This document shows, piece after piece, positions 18,192-26,998 of a stretch of DNA of 64,000 nucleotides. Each line of letters opens with the position of its first letter. Within the stretch, counting starts at the first letter, position 1. A program made the position numbers and the translations under genes. The notes under the pieces were generated by a model. It was not told where the DNA came from. It saw only the letters and a list, made by a program, of their open reading frames with translations, and did not search any database. Origin of the DNA: an uncultured Candidatus Nitrosopumilus sp. (GTDB lineage Archaea > Thermoproteota > Nitrososphaeria > Nitrososphaerales > Nitrosopumilaceae); contig CAJQSS010000004.1 of the NCBI GenBank assembly GCA_905616385.1, positions 68,970 to 132,969 on the forward strand, in the 5' to 3' direction.

Positions 18192-18767
18192 TTGTTCAAA
18201 TTCTTTCCAATGTGAATCTATCAAATCTCTGAGTTTTTCTACATTGACTTCTTCCATATATTCACGATAAACAATGAATTTGTTTTGTTTATTTGATTTT
18301 TTATCATAAATGTCTGTAGTGTTTTTTGGAATTACGTTGTTTCTCCATTGACTCATTTCAAAAATCCATATGGGTGAATCTGGATTTGAAAAGTCAATAT
18401 CATCACATCCTACAATATACAAATAACATTTTGTTGCCTGATTTAATTTTTCATATAATTTTTCATATGCTATCATTTGTCCTTGTGCAATGTTGATTTT
18501 ATCATTATGAAATCCTTTGAATTCTAAAATTATGAAACTTCCTTTATGTTCAATAAGCCAATCAATATCTGTCCCCCCTGAGGCTACCATTCCATGTACA
18601 ATAATGTCTCCTAATACCTCTCTTCCACGCGTGAATTCTGCCTCATCAAAAATTTGATATTTTGCTTTTGAGCTTTTACGCACACTTTTTTCAGATGCAT
18701 TTTGTATTTGATTTGAAATCTTTTTTCCATATAATGTATCAATTAGATCCTCTGTTTCATCAATCAT
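18186..18767 (-). CDS. PD-(D/E)XK nuclease-like protein
   Basis: 193 aa. The segment GTDIDWLIEHK followed by FIILEFKGF gives the D-(x)n-E-x-K signature of the PD-(D/E)XK fold, with an upstream helix containing a Glu and a downstream helix (IAQGQMIAYEKLYEKL) in the usual place. This fold includes restriction, repair and tRNA-splicing nucleases, so the substrate cannot be named. No methylase or recognition subunit is adjacent, which argues against a classical restriction system. Confidence 0.6.
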   Translation of the reverse strand: MIDETEDLIDTLYGKKISNQIQNASEKSVRKSSKAKYQIFDEAEFTRGREVLGDIIVHGMVASGGTDIDWLIEHKGSFIILEFKGFHNDKINIAQGQMIAYEKLYEKLNQATKCYLYIVGCDDIDFSNPDSPIWIFEMSQWRNNVIPKNTTDIYDKKSNKQNKFIVYREYMEEVNVEKLRDLIDSHWKEFEQL

Positions 18768-18838
18768 CTAATTACAAATTTTTTAATTGATGATAAGATC
18801 TTTTGTGAATTTTAGTAAAGTTATGTATTTTTTCTAAT

Positions 18839-19060
18839 TCATCTACAAAAAAATTCATTATTCTGATCTTTGTATAAAACAAAATATTCTTCTTGATTTT
18901 TTCTATCTTTTTTTGCATTTAATGCATCTTGATACATTTCAAAATGTTCAATTAAATATAATTGATTTTCTGTATCTCCAAAATAATCAATTCCAACTAG
19001 ATTAAATCCTGTATCTGGAGTCCACTTCCTTTTTTCTTCTTCAAATTTATTATTAGTCAA
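18839..19060 (-). CDS. Small hypothetical protein (73 aa)
   Basis: Not recognised. Charged and aromatic-rich, with FNLVGIDYFGDTENQLYLIEHF and EEYFVLYKDQNNEFF suggesting a small alpha/beta domain. It sits 12 bp downstream of the TBP gene on the same strand and so is probably co-transcribed with it. Confidence 0.55.
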   Translation of the reverse strand: MTNNKFEEEKRKWTPDTGFNLVGIDYFGDTENQLYLIEHFEMYQDALNAKKDRKNQEEYFVLYKDQNNEFFCR

Positions 19061-19072
19061 TTTTTATTCCTA

Positions 19073-19636
19073 TTATTGATCATAAATTATTAAATTTTTT
19101 TCTTCTAATAAGCTATGAATTTGGTGAACTGATCTATAGACTTCTGTTTCTTTTTTAGCACCAACACAAACCAATTTCCCTGATGCAAAAATCAAAATGA
19201 CTGTTTTTGGATCAAGCATTCTGTGAATCAATCCTGGGAATTGTTCTGGTTCGTACATACTTCTTGGCAGAGTTCTTGCAGCTTTTTCTAAATGAATTTT
19301 TCCACCTAAATTAATAGATGAAACAATATTTTGTACTGAAATAATTGCATCTTTTTTTATCTTTATTTTGGCTTTTCTTAATTTTTGAACTACCATGTTT
19401 ACTGCAGCAATTGATAATTCTTCAGATTTAGCACCTGTACATACCATTTTACCCGTTCTAAAAATTAATGTTGCTGTTTTTGGATTGGTTAATCTAAAAA
19501 CTAGTCCTGGAAATACATCTGGATTATATTCTGTCTCTGGAAATTTCTTTTCAATTTTAATTAGATCCATTTTTTGATCTATTGATGCTGATGAAACCAC
19601 GTTGACTATACTTACAATTGGTTTTGTTTGGGGCAT
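19073..19636 (-). CDS. tbp: TATA-box-binding protein
   Basis: General transcription factor that binds the archaeal TATA box and recruits TFB. The saddle is built from two direct repeats of about 90 residues, each with an FPGL(V/I)xR loop (DVFPGLVFR and EQFPGLIHR) carrying the DNA-intercalating Phe, and each with a TGK/SGKLVC(T/V)GAK strand. Length 187 aa is standard. The many TTTATA-type boxes in this window are its expected targets. Confidence 0.97.
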   Translation of the reverse strand: MPQTKPIVSIVNVVSSASIDQKMDLIKIEKKFPETEYNPDVFPGLVFRLTNPKTATLIFRTGKMVCTGAKSEELSIAAVNMVVQKLRKAKIKIKKDAIISVQNIVSSINLGGKIHLEKAARTLPRSMYEPEQFPGLIHRMLDPKTVILIFASGKLVCVGAKKETEVYRSVHQIHSLLEEKNLIIYDQ

Positions 19637-19677
19637 GCGATGGAGTTTATGTATTTCCTTATATATACTAGTAATGA

Positions 19678-19717
19678 TTTTTTAATCTTTTTATTTTTTA
19701 ATCTTTTTATTTTTTAA
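19678..19717. repeat. Short tandem repeat, 16-bp AT-rich unit
   Basis: About 2.5 copies of TTTTTTAATCTTTTTA fill the space between tbp and the ASCH gene and run into the last codons of the ASCH gene. Read on the minus strand it is A-rich. It may be simple-sequence expansion; no other role is evident. Confidence 0.6.
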
Positions 19718-20169
19718 TGATGCCCAACCCATTGATAACTAAATTCTTCTTCAATCATATCAGACACTATTTTGTTATCTTTAATTTTTGTCTTAGGTAA
19801 ATTAACATCAAAAAATCCTAGTTGACCTTTCCATGGAATGGGAACTCTGAATGGTTTAGCATTTTTTAAAATAAATCCAAATCTTTTTTCCTGAGATCCA
19901 ATTGATGCATGATGTTTCTTTTTATCTATTTGAATTTCTTTTAATGATTCATATTTTTTTACATCATAAAGTTCTACTTTGCCTATGATTGCACCTGTTG
20001 TTAATTTTTCTTTAATTTTCAATTTTTTATAATCTTCTTTTCTAATTTTGATTGGAGCATGTATTAAAAATTCTCCACGTATTTTTGTATTCCATGTTCT
20101 TAATTCTATTGTTTTTTTATTTTGAATAATTAATTCTGCAAATGGTTGACAAATTGAAAGGCATTTCAT
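19714..20169 (-). CDS. ASCH domain protein
   Basis: 151 aa. The opening KCLSICQPFAELIIQNKKTIELRTW is the ASCH signature (PUA-like fold with a conserved E-x-R), followed by RGEFLIHA and GAIIGKVEL. ASCH proteins bind RNA and some are small RNases or amidohydrolases; a role in RNA handling is plausible but not shown. No membrane segment. Confidence 0.8.
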   Translation of the reverse strand: MKCLSICQPFAELIIQNKKTIELRTWNTKIRGEFLIHAPIKIRKEDYKKLKIKEKLTTGAIIGKVELYDVKKYESLKEIQIDKKKHHASIGSQEKRFGFILKNAKPFRVPIPWKGQLGFFDVNLPKTKIKDNKIVSDMIEEEFSYQWVGHH

Positions 20170-20200
20170 AATTATTATAATAATATAAATTTGATATGCA

Positions 20201-21766
20201 TTAAAACTGTGAAGCTTGTTTGACTAGTTCTGAGAGTTGACTATTTCTTGCTTCAGGAAGTTCTGTTATCCCTCCAATTAGACTGTCTGTTATTATTCCT
20301 TTTTCTGCTAATACATTGGCAGCCATTAATGATGTTCTTCCAGCCATACAAACCATTAGAGCTTTTCCTTTTGATTCTTGGATTGAATTATTAATTTCAT
20401 CTGGAATTCCTTGTCCCGATAATAGTTGTTGTGCTGTTCTTGCATTTGGTACAACTATTTTGCTTTTATCAATACCTAGAGATTTTGCAAGTAATTCTAT
20501 TCCTCCTTCTTGAGGAGTATATTGTGTGTGAATCCAAATAACTTTATCATAATCACCTGAATTTGAGGCTACATCCTCCTGTGAAACTTGTCTTGGAGGC
20601 TGAATTTTTCCAATTTTTTCCAAATTCTTTCTATATTTTTCTATTCCATCACAAATCATTACTACAAATTTACTTCCTTTATTTGCACTAGCTAATTGTA
20701 AAGTTGCATAGAGTTCTAGGGCACTACTTTCTCCAATGTCATGGCCTTTCTCTACAAAAAATTTGAGAAGTGGTTTTGCTTTTTCAAAATCTACTTCATA
20801 TTCTCCAGCGTATTTATCTGGTTGATAATATTTTAAACCATCTGCATTATTATGAGTTCTAATTCCTGCAACATCTTGGCCTCCTGGTGGAAATATTACG
20901 TGAACTCCTTTTTTATTATATTTTTCAGAGATATATCTACTTAATCCACCTGAAGTTCCACCTGTACCAAATGTACATAGAATGTTAAAGTCTTCAAGTG
21001 AGTTTCCATCTTCGTGTAATTGTTGATCTATTTCAGCCCCAGTTATGGTTCTATGTGTATTCACATTCAAATCATTATCATATTGTTCTGGACAGAAACA
21101 ATTGTATATTTTTGAAAGTAATTTTGCCAAATTGATAATATCTTGTTTAGCTAATAATGATTCAATTTCAGTAATTGAATTATCGAAAATACTTGGATCA
21201 AATTCTAACTGAGTTAATTGTGAACGAATGTTAGCAGCTGTTGCTTTTGCAACTAATTCATCTTTTTTTCCTTCCATTCCTGGTGCAGGACAAATATCCA
21301 TTTCTAAATCCATTATTTTGATATTCATATTCCTTAATTCATGAAATACTCCTTCTTGTAATTTCCTTGAAACAATTGTTACTACTTGTAAGCCTAATTT
21401 TGATAACATTCCTAATGCTATTCCAAAATTACCTGATGTTGCCTCAATTATTGTTTGACCACTTTTTATTTTTCCTGTCATGATTGCATCATGAATTATG
21501 GTTGCAGCTGGTCTAATCTTGATTGAACCTGTAAGTAATGTGGAGTCTAATTTTCCATAAACTTGTAATTCTGAATTAGAAAGTTCTAAATTGTAAATTT
21601 TTTTAGCACATTCTTTAAAATCGGCTGTAATGTCTACTAGCGGTGTTGCATTAATGACCTTTGCACCCTCTTCATTATTTTCTAAATGTGGTACTTTACT
21701 CCAAATTTCTTCCTCAAAGCGTTCAAGAAGAACTTTGTCGATATTTTTATCTTGATTTTGTTCCAA
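20201..21766 (-). CDS. PLP-dependent cysteine synthase-like enzyme fused to a rhodanese-like domain
   Basis: 521 aa. Residues about 35-390 form a fold-type II PLP enzyme: K83 in GSIKIRPA is the likely Schiff-base lysine, SGNFGIALG binds the substrate carboxylate, and GTGGTSGG binds the cofactor phosphate. Residues about 410-510 form a rhodanese-like domain with active-site loop CMAGRTS. The pair suggests sulfur transfer linked to amino-acid synthesis, for example cysteine made or desulfurated next to a persulfide carrier. The GSIKIR motif differs from the classical S(V/I)KDR, so the exact substrate is open. It stands alone on the minus strand. Confidence 0.8.
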   Translation of the reverse strand: MEQNQDKNIDKVLLERFEEEIWSKVPHLENNEEGAKVINATPLVDITADFKECAKKIYNLELSNSELQVYGKLDSTLLTGSIKIRPAATIIHDAIMTGKIKSGQTIIEATSGNFGIALGMLSKLGLQVVTIVSRKLQEGVFHELRNMNIKIMDLEMDICPAPGMEGKKDELVAKATAANIRSQLTQLEFDPSIFDNSITEIESLLAKQDIINLAKLLSKIYNCFCPEQYDNDLNVNTHRTITGAEIDQQLHEDGNSLEDFNILCTFGTGGTSGGLSRYISEKYNKKGVHVIFPPGGQDVAGIRTHNNADGLKYYQPDKYAGEYEVDFEKAKPLLKFFVEKGHDIGESSALELYATLQLASANKGSKFVVMICDGIEKYRKNLEKIGKIQPPRQVSQEDVASNSGDYDKVIWIHTQYTPQEGGIELLAKSLGIDKSKIVVPNARTAQQLLSGQGIPDEINNSIQESKGKALMVCMAGRTSLMAANVLAEKGIITDSLIGGITELPEARNSQLSELVKQASQF

Positions 21767-21854
21767 ATTTGTTTCTATTTTCCAATTTTTAGAAGGTCAT
21801 ATAAAATATCTTATATTTTACATTAAGTTATTTTATTTTTTAAATTTCTCATAT

Positions 21855-23417
21855 TTATACATCTAAAAGATTGATTACTTTATTTGGAATATCTTTCAAC
21901 CTACTTACTGCCATAGTTTTATCATATCCTAAATGTTTGAGATTATTTGCTATGGTGGTAGCTCTTACTGTATTTGGTCCTAATCCTAAAGCAACCATGT
22001 TAATTCCTAAGCCTTTTAGTGATTTTGTCATTTTTCTAACTGCATTGGAATCTGATGGTTCTCCATCAGTTAATGTCAAAAAAATATCTGGTTGTTTTGC
22101 TTGTAATGTTGAAAACATTTTATCATAAACTTCTGCTAATGGTGTTGATCCGTTTGCAACTATCTGTGCTAATCTTTTTGCAGTGATGTTATTCCATTTC
22201 ACATTTTCTTCTTTTATTGACCAGCATACCATTGATCTATTTTCTGTACTAAAGGCATATACTGCAAATTTTACTTTAAGAAATGCTAAAACTTCACATA
22301 ATGCTATTGTTGCTTTTTTGTATTCAATTGCATCTGAAGATATACTTGAAGAATGATCCAATAAAATTACAATTTTTGTTTTAATTGATTTTTTAATATC
22401 TGTAAAAAATGGTTCATTTCCTTCAATGTAATTTTCATCATCAAATTCATCTCCAGATCTTAAGTGCTGTTCTTTCCAACCTGTTTTCCATTCTTTAAAT
22501 TTCATTTTTAATCCATTAATCAAACTCATATCATAGATGATTGTTTCATCAATATTTTTTGTAGATGGAATTTGTATTCCTATTGTTTCAGATGAAAGAC
22601 CTTTATTTTCTATTTTTTTATTTTCATCAACTAATACTTTGTATTCATCATAAACATTATCTCCTTTTACTACTGCTGATGTATCAATAGAACCAAAATC
22701 ACCTTCTTTATTTTTTGCAATGATTTTCAATACTTTTCGTAGTTCTTCTTCTGATAACGCCATACCTGCTTTCATAAATGCTACTGATATTGGAATTGTT
22801 AACAGTGAATCAATTTCTAAAATTTTAATTATTTGTGTTACATTTTTTTCAATCCAGCTTGTTTTTTGATTATTTTTTATTGATTCACTTACAATTTTTT
22901 TTGCAAATGTACTTGCTTTTTTAATTTTATCAAAATGACTTTCTTGAATTTCTCCTTTGATTGCACCAAACATAAAATATTGATAAAATGCCTCTACAAT
23001 TCTTGCTTTACCATAAACTGTATGAAGTTGTGGTCTTGCAACAAGCATGTATGAATAGTTAAAAATAATTTCTTCATCCATTCCTTTCCAAATTTTCCTT
23101 CCTAATTCTTCTACTCTTTGTGTTTCCATTGCATTGAGGATAAATCCAAAAGCATGATCATCACTAAGAATTTTTTCAGAATATTTTATTTTCATTGCTT
23201 CGTACCATGATGATGTTCTAAACTGTCTATATTTTTGAAAGTCATTTCCTATTCTTTTTTCTAAAGGTGTCAAGATTACTTTATTTTCTTTTAATCTTGT
23301 TTTGGTTTCAATATTATTTGAAATTTCAATTATGACGTTGTCTACTTCAGACCATCGTCTAATAAGAAAAGTAGCTATTTCTAATAAAGAATCATTTTGA
23401 AGTTGGATTGATTGCAT
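21855..23417 (-). CDS. VWA-domain protein (CoxE/NorD-like partner of MoxR)
   Basis: 520 aa. The first about 340 residues are helical and variable; the C-terminal about 170 form a von Willebrand A domain with a complete MIDAS: D354-x-S356-x-S358 in LLDHSSSIS, the Thr in GSTPLAEVYD and the Asp in LTDGEPSD. The MoxR ATPase gene follows directly on the same strand (adjacent, no gap). In MoxR-VWA pairs the two act together as a chaperone that inserts metals or remodels a client complex. No client is adjacent, so the target is unknown. Confidence 0.85.
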   Translation of the reverse strand: MQSIQLQNDSLLEIATFLIRRWSEVDNVIIEISNNIETKTRLKENKVILTPLEKRIGNDFQKYRQFRTSSWYEAMKIKYSEKILSDDHAFGFILNAMETQRVEELGRKIWKGMDEEIIFNYSYMLVARPQLHTVYGKARIVEAFYQYFMFGAIKGEIQESHFDKIKKASTFAKKIVSESIKNNQKTSWIEKNVTQIIKILEIDSLLTIPISVAFMKAGMALSEEELRKVLKIIAKNKEGDFGSIDTSAVVKGDNVYDEYKVLVDENKKIENKGLSSETIGIQIPSTKNIDETIIYDMSLINGLKMKFKEWKTGWKEQHLRSGDEFDDENYIEGNEPFFTDIKKSIKTKIVILLDHSSSISSDAIEYKKATIALCEVLAFLKVKFAVYAFSTENRSMVCWSIKEENVKWNNITAKRLAQIVANGSTPLAEVYDKMFSTLQAKQPDIFLTLTDGEPSDSNAVRKMTKSLKGLGINMVALGLGPNTVRATTIANNLKHLGYDKTMAVSRLKDIPNKVINLLDV

Positions 23418-24212
23418 TTAACTTCCAAACATTGAAGTAATAATATCACTTACTTTTTGATATTCTATATTTCCCCACTGTGTGTATACATTTCCAAAAA
23501 CAATGTTAGCAGCTTCTTTTGGTGATACTTCTTTATCTAATAATTTTCCAAATGCAATAGTTTCTCTCAAACTTGGTGAATAAAATAATTCTTCAACTGC
23601 TGCAGCCTGTCTTAATGTATTTGCTAGTTTAATTGCTTGAATAATTTCTGATTCATGATTTCCTGAAACATATTTTTTTACAATGTCTAACTCTATTTCT
23701 TCTGGTGGATATTCCAATCTAATGCGTACTGGAAATCTACTTAGTATTTGTGGTGGAAGTTCTTTTGTTCCAGTATGTGATAATGGATTAATTGTTGCAA
23801 TTACGAACCAATTTTCTTTTGCTTTGATAACTTCGCCTGTTGCCTCTTTTAGTACAATTTGTCTTCTATCATCTAATGCCTCATCTAATCTAAGCAATAC
23901 ATCTGCTTCAGCTGCATTGATCTCATCTAAATAAAGTAAATCTCCATTTTTCATTGATTTTATCAATAGACCTTCATCAAAACTAACTGTTCCATCTGTT
24001 AGTGTTTTTGTTCCAATCAAATGACTTTCTCTGGTTCTTAAACTAAAATTAATTGATTCTAATTTATTATTATTATTTTTAGCAAAATCTCTTACTAGTG
24101 ATGTTTTTCCAGTTCCTTTTGGTCCAATTATCAGAACAAAAAGTCCTGCTTCGTATGCTTTTTTGATAATTTGATTTGAATTATTCCAATCTAAATATTG
24201 AATTTCTTCCAA
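23418..24212 (-). CDS. MoxR-family AAA+ ATPase
   Basis: 264 aa, upstream of the VWA gene in one operon (the stop abuts the next ATG). Walker A is GPKGTGKTS, Walker B is LLYLDEIN, and sensor 1 is IATINPLS, with the SRFPVRIRL arginine-finger region. Closest in layout to NorQ/CbbQ/MoxR ATPases that power activation of partner enzymes through a VWA adaptor. In an ammonia oxidiser a copper enzyme is one conceivable client, but this is speculation. Confidence 0.9.
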   Translation of the reverse strand: MEEIQYLDWNNSNQIIKKAYEAGLFVLIIGPKGTGKTSLVRDFAKNNNNKLESINFSLRTRESHLIGTKTLTDGTVSFDEGLLIKSMKNGDLLYLDEINAAEADVLLRLDEALDDRRQIVLKEATGEVIKAKENWFVIATINPLSHTGTKELPPQILSRFPVRIRLEYPPEEIELDIVKKYVSGNHESEIIQAIKLANTLRQAAAVEELFYSPSLRETIAFGKLLDKEVSPKEAANIVFGNVYTQWGNIEYQKVSDIITSMFGS

Positions 24213-24252
24213 GGCTTTTTTTCATTAATTGTAACAATATTTAATGTTGGAT

Positions 24253-25710
24253 CTATTTGTCAAATGCTTCTACTTTAGCAAATGATTCATCTAGTCTCTG
24301 ATGTAATGATTTACTCCATTGTTCAAATCCTGATGGATCTTTTGGATAATCATAATAATGTTCAACTAACCATTGGTTTTGTTGAGATGTATATCTTAGA
24401 CCCTCTGCTACAGTTTTATTCATTGCACCCCTTATGATCATACCAATTTTTCCTAATCCTGAAAAGTCAGGATGCTCACCTTTACTAATTGATTCCACGT
24501 CAAGATTTCCTAAAAAGTGCTTCATTCCATAACTAATTTGTTCATTAGACATTTGTTGAACTAATCTTCTAAAAAGTTCTAATCCTGCAGTTTTGTATCC
24601 GTATTCTTTAATGAAATCTAAATTATATTGCCATAATGATGCTTCAGATGCATCATTTGCTTCAAGTGATTCAACTATGTTCTTCCCTGCAATTGTTCCT
24701 GCAATTATTGCTGGTCCAATTCCTCCTGCATCAATTGGTTTTGGCATCCAAGCTGAATCCCCAATTAACATGTATCCGCCTGATACCATGCAATCATTTT
24801 GTCTTCTTACAGAAACTTGAAAGATACCTGTATTGTTGTTAACATCTTCTACGTCTTCTGAAAGTTTTGGATTTTTAATTACACTGTTTCTTTCAAGATA
24901 TTCTTTCATCAATGTTTGAACATTATCTTTTTTTCCTAATCTTTTGTTTCTTCTATCTAATAGTGATTTTTCAACACCTAAACCAATATTGACTTTATTA
25001 TCTGCTTTTGGAAATACCCATCCGTATCCCCCTGGTGCAATGTCTTGATCTAAATGAATGATACAATAATCTGGATCAAATTCTTTAAGATTTTCTTGTT
25101 CTGGTTCAAAATACATTATTTCTCTTCCAGTTGATTCTAAATCTCGTCTATCAATTCTCTTTTCAACTTTAGTAGAATTTTTTAATCCATTTCTTAAAAC
25201 AGATGTTACACCAGTTGTATCCACTACTATTCTACATGTTTTTTTGAAAGGTTGTTTTGTTTTATTATCTATACCTTCAATTCCTACTACTTGTTGCCCA
25301 TCATAAATTAGACCTGTAAGATTAATTTCAAATTCAAATTCAATTCCTGCTTTTCTACATCGTTCATTTTGTATTTCAGGAAGTTTAACACGATTAAGCA
25401 TGTAGCCTGCACCATCAAATGGAATTGATGTTTCATTATCTGGTGAGAATGCCATTACTCCTTTAACATCATGTTCAATTTCTGGTCTGGTCCATTGAAC
25501 TTTGATTTTTTCTGACATGAAATCAACTGCTTCTTTTGAACATGCATCTCCGCATACCCATCCTGCTAATGATTTTCTTCCTGGTAAAAATTCAGTATTT
25601 CTATCAATTACAAGAATTTTTAAATTTTGATTTGAATAATATGATATGGATTGTGCTGTAATTGTGCCTGCTAATCCTCCTCCAGCTACTATAACGTCAT
25701 AATCTGTCAT
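24253..25710 (-). CDS. Geranylgeranyl reductase family flavoprotein
   Basis: Reduces double bonds of geranylgeranyl chains, in archaea mainly to saturate membrane ether lipids. The N-terminal FAD motif is VAGGGLAG; the PGRKSLAGWVCGDAC segment and LIGDSAWMPKPIDAGGIG form the FAD- and substrate-binding parts of the family. The length of 485 aa is somewhat longer than the usual 390-450, with an extended C-terminal helical region. Could also act on quinones or other isoprenoids. Confidence 0.85.
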   Translation of the reverse strand: MTDYDVIVAGGGLAGTITAQSISYYSNQNLKILVIDRNTEFLPGRKSLAGWVCGDACSKEAVDFMSEKIKVQWTRPEIEHDVKGVMAFSPDNETSIPFDGAGYMLNRVKLPEIQNERCRKAGIEFEFEINLTGLIYDGQQVVGIEGIDNKTKQPFKKTCRIVVDTTGVTSVLRNGLKNSTKVEKRIDRRDLESTGREIMYFEPEQENLKEFDPDYCIIHLDQDIAPGGYGWVFPKADNKVNIGLGVEKSLLDRRNKRLGKKDNVQTLMKEYLERNSVIKNPKLSEDVEDVNNNTGIFQVSVRRQNDCMVSGGYMLIGDSAWMPKPIDAGGIGPAIIAGTIAGKNIVESLEANDASEASLWQYNLDFIKEYGYKTAGLELFRRLVQQMSNEQISYGMKHFLGNLDVESISKGEHPDFSGLGKIGMIIRGAMNKTVAEGLRYTSQQNQWLVEHYYDYPKDPSGFEQWSKSLHQRLDESFAKVEAFDK

Positions 25711-25786
25711 GATAACTAGCCTTGTTTATCCGTATTTATAATAAACCCTGTTCTAATGTTAAAATTCCTTTGATTATCATTAAATT

Positions 25787-25865
25787 AATTTGGGGTCGGT
25801 TCGTCGCGGCGTCTTCAAGGCGTTAGCTCAGACTGGAGCGGCTAATATTTCCTCATTCCCAAATT
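25787..25865. ncRNA. Candidate structured RNA, closed by an 8-bp stem
   Basis: A 79-nt block noticeably richer in G/C than its surroundings, bounded by AATTTGGG (25787-25794) and CCCAAATT (25858-25865). Inside are a hairpin GCGTC/GGCGT around loop TTCAA and a second hairpin built on TAGCTC and GAG-CGG-CTA, giving a three-way junction. The segment GCGTTAGCTCAGACTGGAGC resembles a tRNA D-arm, but no complete cloverleaf forms on either strand. The strand is not determined. A chance open frame overlaps it. Confidence 0.4.
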
Positions 25866-25891
25866 GGATAATCGATCTATTCCTATTTAAT

Positions 25892-26320
25892 CTAGTTGAC
25901 CATTTGAAAAATTTCAGTAAATATTTTTGTGGTGTCTTTTTTGTTATAAATTGGAGTATGAATTTTTATTTTTATGGTATCTTTTTCACTAACTATCAAT
26001 GCACCTTTAACTAATTCTTGTTTATCTAATCTTAGATGAAATCTTGAATCTACAGTTCTATCTTCAATCTCTTCAATTAATTCATTAATTTGATTACTTG
26101 GTAGTAATTTCATAATTTTTTTTATCAAATTTTGAGCCTGTTTTTTCACAAGTTTAGCCTTTAACATGATTATTGGATTTTCAAAATAGCCTGTTGTTTC
26201 TATCATCGTGAAATCTTCTTCTTTAACTTCTAATATTTCATCAAAGGATTGGAATATTTTTGAAATATCTTCTGTTGCATGAACAATTACGTCGATAGTA
26301 ATTTCTATCTTGTTAGTCAT
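25892..26320 (-). CDS. RNA-binding protein, exosome-associated L5-like family (COG1325-like)
   Basis: 142 aa. The pattern fits the small archaeal RNA-binding proteins once annotated as predicted exosome subunits: IEITIDVIVHATEDISKI at the N terminus, a strand-helix layout, and a C-terminal FHLRLDKQELVKGALIVS. It lies 26 bp downstream of the S3Ae gene on the same strand, which supports a role in RNA metabolism. Recognition is by family pattern and is fairly confident; the biochemical role is not established. Confidence 0.72.
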   Translation of the reverse strand: MTNKIEITIDVIVHATEDISKIFQSFDEILEVKEEDFTMIETTGYFENPIIMLKAKLVKKQAQNLIKKIMKLLPSNQINELIEEIEDRTVDSRFHLRLDKQELVKGALIVSEKDTIKIKIHTPIYNKKDTTKIFTEIFQMVN

Positions 26321-26346
26321 AATTGTAAATAGATAATTCTAATTAC

Positions 26347-26958
26347 TTATGCTTCTAGTAATTTTGTCTCTTTATCTGCTGTTCTGATTAGTTTTACTTT
26401 CTCAAGACCAACGTGTCTTACTTTGATAACTCTCTTGAATGCAGCCATGATGTCTGAATTAATTTTACTATAACAGGTAGCTTGAACAAATTGATCAATT
26501 GTCATTTCTGGAACTGTTTTATTAATTACATCTCTTGCAATAATTCTTAGTGCATGTTTTCTTGATGTGTTTAATGGTTTATGTGTTAATGCAATTACTT
26601 TAACTCTGAATACATATCCATCTTTTGTTTTAATATCTATGATGAAATTAATTTTAGATGAACCTCTTCTAACTAAACTACGCAAAAATTCTTTTGAATA
26701 TTCAAATCTCTTGAAAATTGTTGTTGCAATTTCGCCTTCTATTTTATGTAATTGGAAATATAGTTTGTACTGATGCTGTGAAGGATCTCCTTTAAGAATA
26801 TCAAATAATGTGATTTCTATTACTCTACCTAATGCATTTTCATCATCTGTAATTGGTACATATGCGATTGGGATATTGTTAAATGAATCTGGAGCATTAA
26901 CTGTAACCCAGCGTTTTTCTCGCCACTTGTCCTTTATTCGACCTTTTCTACGTGCCAA
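26347..26958 (-). CDS. rps3ae: Small-subunit ribosomal protein S3Ae (eS1)
   Basis: Archaeal/eukaryotic 40S-type protein at the platform of the small subunit. It opens with MARRKGRIKDKWREKRWVTV, very basic, and continues with the family segments FNNIPIAYVP, GRVIEITLFDILKGD and LVRRGSSKI. Length 203 aa is normal. It lies between SerRS and the RNA-binding gene on the same strand. Confidence 0.95.
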   Translation of the reverse strand: MARRKGRIKDKWREKRWVTVNAPDSFNNIPIAYVPITDDENALGRVIEITLFDILKGDPSQHQYKLYFQLHKIEGEIATTIFKRFEYSKEFLRSLVRRGSSKINFIIDIKTKDGYVFRVKVIALTHKPLNTSRKHALRIIARDVINKTVPEMTIDQFVQATCYSKINSDIMAAFKRVIKVRHVGLEKVKLIRTADKETKLLEA

Positions 26959-26998
26959 TTCTTAACGACCTTTGAATCCAAAATATAAGGGTATGTGA

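Noticed and set aside
25787..25865. Intact, split or permuted tRNA gene
   Set aside because: D-arm-like and acceptor-like pairings exist, but no proper T-loop or anticodon arm could be completed.
25790..26014. Open frame across the folded element and into the next gene
   Set aside because: It overlaps the structured block and runs antiparallel through the end of the real gene at 25892-26320; composition is not protein-like.
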